This document shows, one piece after another, positions 34,892 to 42,714 of a stretch of 45,550 bases of DNA (its first letter is position 1; every line of letters starts with the position of its first letter). The stretch lies in assembly GCA_016839585.1 (NCBI GenBank), contig JAEOTZ010000065.1, forward strand, positions 1 through 45,550, in the 5' to 3' direction. The notes below the pieces were generated by a model that had not been told where the DNA came from, searched no databases, and worked only from the letters and a program-made list of their open reading frames with translations. The stretch is from Promethearchaeota archaeon (lineage in GTDB: Archaea > Asgardarchaeota > Lokiarchaeia > Sigyniarchaeales > SOKP01). Made by a program: the position numbers and the translations under genes.

Positions 34892-35905
34892 TTACTCTTT
34901 TAATTTCCAAACCTCTAATCCTTTTGGATTAAAGTGAAAATTAACTATTTTTCCTCCGATTTTTTCTAGTTCTTTTATTACTTCGAATTTTTTGTTAGGT
35001 TTAGAAAATAGCAATAAATGACCTCCACCTCCCGCACCTAGCAATTTACCTCCTAAAACACCATATTTTCTTGAAGTTAAATAAAAATTTTCGATATTTT
35101 TATTTGAAATTTTTGAACTTAAGCTTTTCTTTGCTAACCAACCTTTATGTAAAAATTCACCAAATTTATTTAATTGGCTTATATCTTTGGATTCAATAAT
35201 CTTTCTCATTGAATAAGCAACATCTTTTAGATCTTGCATGGCTTCCATAAAAGATTTTTTTTCAAATTTATAACCTTTTAAAACTTCATCTTGGATATTA
35301 GATGAGAAATGTGATCCTCCAACATAACAAAGGATCAAACTATATTGTAACTCATTTATCATCTCTTCTGTTGTTTTTATTGGTGATACTTTTATACCAT
35401 TAGAAAATTCAATGAAATTGAACCCACCATAAGCAGCAGCAAACTGATCTTGGTATCCTCCTTTTTGTTTTAATTCAACACGTTCTATATTACAAGCTTT
35501 TGATGCTATATCGTGTTTATTTAATTTTAAATTATAAAATTCATTAAACGCTCCTATAAGTGCCACACATAGTGAAGATGAGCCCCCCATACCAGATCCT
35601 GCTGGTAAGTCTGAATAAGTTGTAATATTGAACCCATCATTAATGTTTAAAACATTGATAACTCCTTTAAATAACTCAAAATCTTCAGTATAATCTTTAT
35701 CACCAACATCAAACAATATTTCCTTATTGTCATTAATTGAAAGAACTTGAACTTTATCATCATCTCTAGGCTCTATAGAGACACATATATAGCGGTCAAT
35801 AGTAGTACTAATAACGCAACCTCCATGTTCTGTACAATATGGAGGCATATCAGTACCTCCCCCCCCGAAGCTCACTCGAAATGGTGCTTTAGAACGAATA
35901 ATCAT
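34892..35905 (-). CDS. hddA: D-glycero-alpha-D-manno-heptose-7-phosphate kinase (GHMP)
   Basis: Adds the anomeric alpha-phosphate to heptose 7-phosphate on the route to GDP-heptose. The 337-residue GHMP kinase begins IIRSKAPFRVSFGGGGTDMP (motif 1 plus the glycine run typical of HddA), has the ATP loop LPAGSGMGGSSSLCVALIGA, KGGYQDQFAAAYGGFNFIEF (characteristic of the HddA/fucokinase-like group) and the third motif GGKLLGAGGGGHLLLF. It is the first gene of the minus-strand operon ending at 29572. L-fucose or galactose kinase would be the alternatives, but GmhA and GmhB downstream settle the call. Its presence implies an alpha-linked, GDP-activated heptose. Confidence 0.93.
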   Translation of the reverse strand: MIIRSKAPFRVSFGGGGTDMPPYCTEHGGCVISTTIDRYICVSIEPRDDDKVQVLSINDNKEILFDVGDKDYTEDFELFKGVINVLNINDGFNITTYSDLPAGSGMGGSSSLCVALIGAFNEFYNLKLNKHDIASKACNIERVELKQKGGYQDQFAAAYGGFNFIEFSNGIKVSPIKTTEEMINELQYSLILCYVGGSHFSSNIQDEVLKGYKFEKKSFMEAMQDLKDVAYSMRKIIESKDISQLNKFGEFLHKGWLAKKSLSSKISNKNIENFYLTSRKYGVLGGKLLGAGGGGHLLLFSKPNKKFEVIKELEKIGGKIVNFHFNPKGLEVWKLKE

Positions 35906-36135
35906 GATGGTTATGTCATTTTAATTTGAATTCTTAGATAAAATCTACAATTTATTATGGTTTAATTAATTGTTTATTAAAAAATCCTTTAAATTTTTTG
36001 GCTGTTTTTAAAAAATTAAAGCAATTCTTTAATTTTAATCTAAATTTAGATATGGATATACGTTCATGATATCTATTTTAAAAGAAAAGAGTTTGCTAAA
36101 ATAAAAATAACAGCAAAATATTATTGATATTTACT

Positions 36136-37191
36136 ATGGATAAAATAATCGTAACTGGAGCAAATGGTTTTTTAGGATCTAATTTAATAGATTTTTGTAT
36201 ACAAAAAGATTTTGAAATTTATGCCTTAGATAGACCTGATCAAACTTATAGAAATTTAGCTTATTATACTAATGGAAAGATATTTTTCTCAAGGAAAGAA
36301 AAACTAAAAATTTTTGGAGAAAATATTCAAATTCCAACTGATAATGAACAATTAAAAATTATAGAATGTGATGTAAAAAACTCAATTTTATTAGAAAAAA
36401 TAATTAAAGATGTTAAACCAAAATATATTTTTCACTTTGCGGCACAGCCTTTAGTCATACCCTCATGGGAAAATCCTGTAAATACCATAGAAATCAATGT
36501 TATTGGAACTTTAAATATCTTTGAACCTATTAAAAAATTTAAAATTAAGACTAGAATTATAGTTGCGTGTACTAGTGCTGAATACGGTACAACAACTAAA
36601 TTAAATCGCCCTTTAAAAGAAACTGATCCATTATTAGCAATTCATCCTTACGGAATTAGTAAAATAGCCACTGAACTCCTTGCTCGACAATATTATTTAA
36701 ATTTTGGAATAGAAATAATTAACTTAAGATTCTTTAATCAAACAGGTCCTAGAAAAGTGGGTGATGCATGTGCTGATTTTGTAAGTAAGGTTGCTAAAAT
36801 TGAATTAGGATTAATAGAACCTGTAATTGAAGTAGGAAATCTAAGTTCCTATCGGGACTTTACAGATATAAAAGATTCAATGAAGGCAATATGGTTAGCT
36901 GCTACAAAAGGAAAGCCGGGAGAAACATATAATGTTTGTTCAAATAGGAAAATTCAGATTCGTGAGATTTTAGATAAAGTATTAAGTCTTTCAAGTAAGA
37001 AAATTAAAGTAATTGAAAATGTCTCAAATAAATTGAGAAAGATTGATGAAGATGTCATTCTTGGAGATAATTCAAAAATAAAAGAGGAATTAGGTTGGGA
37101 GATTACAATATCTTTAGAAAACACTCTGAAAGATATGTTTAATTATTGGTGTGAATATTATAAAAAAGAAAGTGGAAGTAACTTTAATTGA
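36136..37191 (+). CDS. GDP-sugar 4,6-dehydratase-like SDR (GDP-mannose or GDP-heptose)
   Basis: An extended SDR of 351 residues: Rossmann TGANGFLG at 7-14, FHFAAQPLVIPSWENPVNTI, the catalytic CTSAEYGTTTKLNRPL, YGISKIATELLARQYYL (Tyr and Lys of the catalytic pair), and FFNQTGPRKVGD with SSYRDFTDIKDSMKA, which resemble the GDP-mannose 4,6-dehydratase group. The ATG at 36136 is chosen; a TTG four codons upstream (36124) is less likely. It is divergent from hddA, sharing a 230-base upstream region, so in context it could be a GDP-heptose 4,6-dehydratase (DmhA-like). GDP-mannose is equally possible on sequence alone. Confidence 0.8.
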   Translation: MDKIIVTGANGFLGSNLIDFCIQKDFEIYALDRPDQTYRNLAYYTNGKIFFSRKEKLKIFGENIQIPTDNEQLKIIECDVKNSILLEKIIKDVKPKYIFHFAAQPLVIPSWENPVNTIEINVIGTLNIFEPIKKFKIKTRIIVACTSAEYGTTTKLNRPLKETDPLLAIHPYGISKIATELLARQYYLNFGIEIINLRFFNQTGPRKVGDACADFVSKVAKIELGLIEPVIEVGNLSSYRDFTDIKDSMKAIWLAATKGKPGETYNVCSNRKIQIREILDKVLSLSSKKIKVIENVSNKLRKIDEDVILGDNSKIKEELGWEITISLENTLKDMFNYWCEYYKKESGSNFN

Positions 37192-37347
37192 TAGTTCTTT
37201 AGCTAAAAAGAATTCTTAATAGATGATCTAAATCCGATTTAAGTATACTTATTCAATATATCTCTCTTAATAACAAGATAGAATTAGATTCAACAAATAG
37301 TATAGAATAAAAAAAGTTTTTAATTAGGATTATACTTTTTACCTGCT

Positions 37348-38907
37348 TTAAAATCTTCTGGATAATATTAAAAATATTATACCTACCGCTGCTAATGCTC
37401 CGCCACTGACTCCTAAACCAATAAGTATAGCCATACCAAGGTCATATGGTTCCATAGGTAAATCTTTATCATCTTTTGCTAGTTTATTAACAATATCATC
37501 TCTAAACTTTGGTAGCCAATCAAGAATTTGTTCCATTTGAACATCAGTGAGTACACCATTATATAATTTTAAAGCTACATAAGCAGTACTATTAAAGGGT
37601 TTTGCGCTATACCATTTATTTATTCCACTAACTGTAACAAGTGAATATTCACTTGCCTCATTCCAGAGTGCCATAGTTTGTGTAAGTGTTAAACCTGTTG
37701 CACCTTCTGTTAATCCTACTTCAAAATAGGGTGGTCCATAAATAGGAGGATCCCTCCTGCTTAAAAATCCCTCTGGTAAAATAGATTCACCAAAGATTGT
37801 ACCATTTGCCCATTGTTCATACAAAGCAAATAGTGCAAGTGTTGGTATTGTATAACCTGTTTCAGCTAAAATTAATACTGGTGTAAGATTATTAATAAAG
37901 TTGCCTAACCAACCAAGAACCAGAAGATATTGAGGAGTACTAATACTAAAAGCTATCTCTATCATAGTTTGATATGAGGTATTAAGCCATGCCATTATTC
38001 CTGAATCATTAACAAATGATAAGGGATTTGAATCATCCCAGAGATTCATACAAGTAGACATTGTAAGGTTAGTTGGTATTGGAATACCCGCTTCCAAACC
38101 TGTGGTACCGGGTGGTACTCCAGACTTGAAAAGACTCAAATCAATTGGATCCACAAATTGTGAACCATTTGCCCATTGAGCATAAAATATCATCTCAGCA
38201 AATTCCTCAATTGTAAATCCCCATCCCGAATATGAAGCCTTAACTACAACTTCCCATAAATAGTTATTAATATATCCCGCGAGAGCTTCTAGTTGACTCC
38301 ATGTGGCATTATAATAAAATTGCATTGTAGAATTTAATAGCATATCACCTAATGACGCATTAAGGTAAAGTTCCATATATCCTAAAACGCCTGTTCCTAA
38401 CTCGAGATCGGTTATTAATCCTGGTAAAGATCCATTCCCGTATAGTAAAGAATCTTGAGCATTTGTTGTATAACCAAGATTAGTAATATTTAAATCAAAA
38501 GCTAATAGAGTATCATAATAATCTGATACACCTTGGGGGGTACCATAATCTGCTTGAAAGGTTGGACTATTAAAAAATTGATCTTTAGCAGCGTCTATAC
38601 CAATGAAAAAAGCAACCCCATCTATTGTCTGGTTAATTGCTCTAGCCGCTCCTGAACCATTGATTATTAAAGGTAATTGAGCTATTGCCTCCTCCTTTAG
38701 ACCATTTAAAACGTCAGGAGTAGCTAAACCGGGTAATTGTCCTTCTAAACTTTCAATCGCATCGTCTTTAATTTTTAAAAGCGCTTCAGGTACTCCTTCA
38801 TAGACTTGATCGACAAAATATTGGTTTATAATAAATCCGGTTGGTACTAAACCAGCACCAACAGCTAACAAAACTAATCCAACTATTAATTTAGATTTGC
38901 CATACAT
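37348..38907 (-). CDS. Two-TM surface glycoprotein with internal repeat, CD36-like in layout
   Basis: Not confidently recognised. The 519-residue protein has one N-terminal transmembrane helix (about 7-28), a large ectodomain, and one C-terminal helix (about 490-515) ending SRRF, the same layout as CD36/LIMP-2 proteins. The ectodomain is very rich in N-glycosylation sequons; I count about a dozen NxS/T. Two related halves are visible: AQWANGSQF (243-251), then TTGLEAGIP, MNLWDDSNPLSFVNDSGIMA (287-306); and EQWANGTIF (364-372), then ATGLTLTQ, MALWNEASEYSLVTVSGINK (412-431). A shorter third unit may follow (about 445-475). A TATA box lies about 20 bases before the ATG. It stands alone between the glycan region and ileS. 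CD36 kinship is suggested only by topology and the segment QVYEGVPEALL (34-44). Confidence 0.7.
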   Translation of the reverse strand: MYGKSKLIVGLVLLAVGAGLVPTGFIINQYFVDQVYEGVPEALLKIKDDAIESLEGQLPGLATPDVLNGLKEEAIAQLPLIINGSGAARAINQTIDGVAFFIGIDAAKDQFFNSPTFQADYGTPQGVSDYYDTLLAFDLNITNLGYTTNAQDSLLYGNGSLPGLITDLELGTGVLGYMELYLNASLGDMLLNSTMQFYYNATWSQLEALAGYINNYLWEVVVKASYSGWGFTIEEFAEMIFYAQWANGSQFVDPIDLSLFKSGVPPGTTGLEAGIPIPTNLTMSTCMNLWDDSNPLSFVNDSGIMAWLNTSYQTMIEIAFSISTPQYLLVLGWLGNFINNLTPVLILAETGYTIPTLALFALYEQWANGTIFGESILPEGFLSRRDPPIYGPPYFEVGLTEGATGLTLTQTMALWNEASEYSLVTVSGINKWYSAKPFNSTAYVALKLYNGVLTDVQMEQILDWLPKFRDDIVNKLAKDDKDLPMEPYDLGMAILIGLGVSGGALAAVGIIFLILSRRF

Positions 38908-38925
38908 AATATAAAACTTATCAAC

Positions 38926-38937
38926 TTTTTATTTAAA
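38926..38937 (-). promoter_or_regulatory. TATA-like box before the two-TM glycoprotein gene
   Basis: On the minus strand TTTAAATAAAAA ends about 19 bases before the ATG at 38907, close enough that the transcript would begin at or near the start codon. Weak evidence by itself, but the spacing matches the boxes at 9331 and 24848. Confidence 0.4.
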
Positions 38938-39110
38938 ATTTATCATAAAAGTTCGAATAAAATTCATTCTACCCTATAAATTTATTAAGAAATTAAAGTG
39001 CTTAGAAAAAGTAGGACTTGTAAAAAAAATATTATGATCTGTTTTTTTCTAATTCACTATCAGATAGAAAATCATTCCTTAATACTGGTATAGAGAAATT
39101 AAAGATTTTA

Positions 39111-42100
39111 CTATATTTTTTTTAAATTAAATGTTATTGAATTAATGGTATCTTCTTTGATAGCAGAATTACAATATGGACAATTTAAGGCAACTTTTTT
39201 CTTTAATTTAGAGATTATCTTATCTTTCAATGAAGCAGAGCATTCTTTATTAGGACATATATTTAGTTTTGCGAATACTTTGCCATTCTCTTGTGTTAAA
39301 TCATCCAAAAGTATTTCAAGCTTTTTTGCACTTACTTTATCTGATATTAATTCTTTATTTTTTTCAAGATATTTGTTTAAGTATTCAGTTTTAGTACCAA
39401 TTGTTAATGTTATTTCTTCTCCTACTTTAAAATTATTTTTTTTCCGAGAGAATTGAATATTTCTTAATAAATCATTGATTATTCGTTCAGATAAGAGATC
39501 ATCATCAACTGAAACATCTAGATAAACATTACAGAATTTTGATTCAGCTTTAATTAAATTATCTGATTGTTTAACCGATTTCACTATTTCTAATTCTTTA
39601 ACATTTCCAACTTTTTTAATTATCTCTGGAAATTCTATTTTTGGCATGTCTTCTTTAGGTTCGATTATTATTCTTTTATTTGGCCATCTTAATCTTATTC
39701 TATTTTCATCCTTTATCGCCCTGACAATTTCTATTAATTCCCGCGTAAAATGCATTTGTTCCTCTAATTTTAAATCTATTTTTTTCTCATTATATTCAGG
39801 CCAATCTTGTAAATGAATACTTTTTGTATCTTCTAAGCCACTTGATTTTAAGTGTGGTTTATACATTTTAAGAAATAAATCTTCACTTATCATCGGATTA
39901 ACCGGTGCTAATAACAGTAAAACATTATATAAAACACGATAGAGAACAGCCATTATCAAAAGTTTATTAGGATCTTCAGAATATATATCAATTTTTTCCC
40001 GATTTAGCATTATATACCATCTACTTATATCATTTACAATTAAGTCTCTTAATTCACCCGTAATCCATGGTAACTCATAATTATCCGCTAATTCAGTAAT
40101 TTTTTTAATCGTGGAATGTAATCTTGAAAGTATCCATTTATCTAATTTACTAAGAGATTTTTCATCTAATTTTATCTTAGAAGGGTCAAATCCAGCCAAA
40201 TTGAACTTTTCGTTAGCGTATACAAAAACATTCCATATTGTATTTATTATTTTGTAAGTATCAGCATATTCCTTCACTACAAAATTGAAATCCCTACCTG
40301 GTTGTGTTACACCTATGGAATAAAAGCGAAAAGTTTCAATTCCTTTTATATTTGAATAAGATTTATTTTTTTTAAGTTTCTCTAAAGTACCATCAATAAG
40401 ATGTTCAGGATAAATTTGAGTACCTTTTGATTTACTCATTTTTAATTTCTCTCTTAAAGTCCATCCATGCATATAACAAACATTATAATTTTTACGATGA
40501 GATGAAACCATTGCGCTACATAATAGAGTATTAAACCATCCTCTTATCTGATCTTTACCTTCAATTATAAAATCGGCAGGAACCCATGTATCAAAATGAC
40601 TATGTCCATCATAAACTTCATGAGCAGCCCACATTACTGACCCCGAATCTAACCAAACATCTAGAATGTCAGGAATTCTCTTTTTAGTACCTTTATTACA
40701 TTTTATACATTTCCAAGTGACTTTATCAATCCATGGACGATGGAGATCTTCGGGACATTCTCCTGCTATTTCTTTTAATTCTTTCGCTGAGCCTATTACT
40801 GTCATGTCCTTGCATTCTTCATTATCACATATCCATACGCTTAAAGGTATACCCCAAAAACGTTGTCTTGAAATACACCAATCTTTTAATGTAGATAACC
40901 AACTTTTAAACCATTTATTACCTGCCCAATCTGGAACCCAGTAAACCTCACTATTTTTTTTTAGCAACTCAGGTACAAGACTTTCTGTTTTAAAAAACCA
41001 TTGATTTGTCGCTCTATATACTAATTTTGAATCACAACGCCAACAATGAGCATATTCGTGTTCTATTTCGTCAGTTAATATTAATGTACCTTTTTCTTTC
41101 AACAAATCTAAAATTTCTTTATTTGAATCAAATACAAATTTCCCTTCAAACTTTCCTGCTTCTTTCGTATATTCACCCCTTATGTCTACAGGTGTAAAAA
41201 CAGGAATATTATTCGCAACACCTACTTCAAAATCTTCAGGACCATGACCAGGAGCAGAATGAACTAACCCAACACCTTCTGAAACTGAAACATATTCCTC
41301 AGACAATATAATCGAATGAACTGTATCGCTTTCCTTTGCTAATTCTTTTTGATACGGTACTTCATCTAATAATGGATGAATGTATTTCATTCCCTCTAAA
41401 TCCTCACCTTTAAAATCTTCTGCAATCTTATATTTATATCCTAATTCTCCCGAAATTAGATGTGTTATTGATACTTTTGAAAGTATCCAATATTCATCGA
41501 GATCTTCAATATATACTTTAGCATAAGCAGCAAAGGGATTTGCCATAATAGCCTCATTAGCTACTAATGTCCAAGGTGTTGTGGTCCAAATTATAAAATA
41601 AGTCTTTTCCATATCAACAGATTTTATCTTTAAAAACAAACTTATATCTTGAATGTTCTTATATTCATGCTCATGCTTAGCTAAAGCAGTAGCACATCTT
41701 GGGCAGCAATTTAATGGCCTATAAAATTGGTAAAGTAGATTATTCTCCCAGGCCTTCTTTAAAGTCCACCAAACACCTTCAATATAACTATTTTTATAAG
41801 TAATATATGGATTATCCCAATCCCAAAAGTAGCATCCTAATCGTTTAAATTGTTCATTCATTATTTTAAGATTTTTTTGGGCATACTCCTTACAACCCTT
41901 TATAAATTTATCTACACCATAATCAAGAATTTCTTGTTTATTTTTAATTCCTAATTCTTTTTCCATCTGAACTTCAATTGGCAATCCATGAGTATCATAA
42001 CCAGGAGTATCTGTAACTTTAAAACCTCTCATTCGCTTATACTTTATTAAAAAGTCTTTTAAAACTTTATTCCACACAGTTCCAAGGTGAATTAAGCCTG

Positions 42101-42257
42101 TAGTATATGGAGGACCATCAATAAATCGCCAAACTTCCTTTCCTTCCTCTTTTTTTCTTATTTCGGAGTATATATTTTCTTTCTCCCAAAAGTCAATTAC
42201 ATTTTCTTCTAACTTCAGTAAATCTAATTTCTTATCTAATATTTCCACGAAAATCAT
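39111..42257 (-). CDS. ileS: Isoleucine--tRNA ligase
   Basis: A class I synthetase charging tRNA-Ile. At 1048 residues it has the HIGH-type signature PPYTTGLIHLGT (49-60), a zinc-binding CPRCATALAKHEHEY in the early insertion, the CP1 editing domain (TTPWTLVANEAI, SAPGHGPEDFEVG), WCISRQRFWGIPLSVWIC before the catalytic end, and KMSKSKG with the signature lysines at 606-612. An anticodon-binding domain follows. The C-terminus carries a probable zinc ribbon (CPNKEC and CPYC, about residues 1002-1032). The length and the DUF5915-like C-terminal region fit the archaeal/eukaryal type. It is monocistronic with an upstream AT-rich promoter region at 42270-42290. Confidence 0.97.
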   Translation of the reverse strand: MIFVEILDKKLDLLKLEENVIDFWEKENIYSEIRKKEEGKEVWRFIDGPPYTTGLIHLGTVWNKVLKDFLIKYKRMRGFKVTDTPGYDTHGLPIEVQMEKELGIKNKQEILDYGVDKFIKGCKEYAQKNLKIMNEQFKRLGCYFWDWDNPYITYKNSYIEGVWWTLKKAWENNLLYQFYRPLNCCPRCATALAKHEHEYKNIQDISLFLKIKSVDMEKTYFIIWTTTPWTLVANEAIMANPFAAYAKVYIEDLDEYWILSKVSITHLISGELGYKYKIAEDFKGEDLEGMKYIHPLLDEVPYQKELAKESDTVHSIILSEEYVSVSEGVGLVHSAPGHGPEDFEVGVANNIPVFTPVDIRGEYTKEAGKFEGKFVFDSNKEILDLLKEKGTLILTDEIEHEYAHCWRCDSKLVYRATNQWFFKTESLVPELLKKNSEVYWVPDWAGNKWFKSWLSTLKDWCISRQRFWGIPLSVWICDNEECKDMTVIGSAKELKEIAGECPEDLHRPWIDKVTWKCIKCNKGTKKRIPDILDVWLDSGSVMWAAHEVYDGHSHFDTWVPADFIIEGKDQIRGWFNTLLCSAMVSSHRKNYNVCYMHGWTLREKLKMSKSKGTQIYPEHLIDGTLEKLKKNKSYSNIKGIETFRFYSIGVTQPGRDFNFVVKEYADTYKIINTIWNVFVYANEKFNLAGFDPSKIKLDEKSLSKLDKWILSRLHSTIKKITELADNYELPWITGELRDLIVNDISRWYIMLNREKIDIYSEDPNKLLIMAVLYRVLYNVLLLLAPVNPMISEDLFLKMYKPHLKSSGLEDTKSIHLQDWPEYNEKKIDLKLEEQMHFTRELIEIVRAIKDENRIRLRWPNKRIIIEPKEDMPKIEFPEIIKKVGNVKELEIVKSVKQSDNLIKAESKFCNVYLDVSVDDDLLSERIINDLLRNIQFSRKKNNFKVGEEITLTIGTKTEYLNKYLEKNKELISDKVSAKKLEILLDDLTQENGKVFAKLNICPNKECSASLKDKIISKLKKKVALNCPYCNSAIKEDTINSITFNLKKI

Positions 42258-42714
42258 CTAAATGAGTATGTGATTGTATATTATAAGAAATTTAAGTTAA
42301 AAAACTTAATGAATTCACCTAAAAACTTATATATATGAATATAAATTTTAAAAAACCTACTAAATCATTCATTTCAAAAACCCATCCTTAATTTGGGCAC
42401 TAAATTGAAACAGGCTTGGTTTGAACAAACCTCTATTTCGATGATTATGATATTTTTAAAATCTGAACAATGTTTAATTTATCAAATGAAATAACTCTTT
42501 TTTTTTATTAAATAATGTAAAATATTTTTTCAATATAATCGATTGACTTTTAATTAAGGTATTAAATGAGAGAAAATGTATTTTAAAGCAAAACAGGTAT
42601 TTTTTTTAATCAAGAGAACTTTGGTGTGGTAATTCTTCTCGTAAAAGAAACATTTATGAAGAAAAATTAATTAAATCTTAACAATTTTTAATCAAATTTT
42701 AATAGTAAATAGGT
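42258..42714. other. Noncoding region between divergent ileS and GT-C-like gene
   Basis: About 457 AT-rich bases. A short perfect inverted repeat (GGTTTG-AA-CAAACC, 42418..42431) is the only structure I noticed, too short to interpret. No tRNA, no C/D-box RNA that I can support, and only very short frames are present. Confidence 0.5.

Noticed and set aside
42418-42431. Inverted repeat GGTTTGAACAAACC as operator or terminator
   Set aside because: Only six base pairs with a two-base loop, no T-run after it and no second copy seen; chance is likely in 45 kb.
42430-42480. C/D-box-like RNA (GATGATTATGAT ... CTGA)
   Set aside because: The C box is imperfect and no C'/D' pair or flanking stem could be seen.
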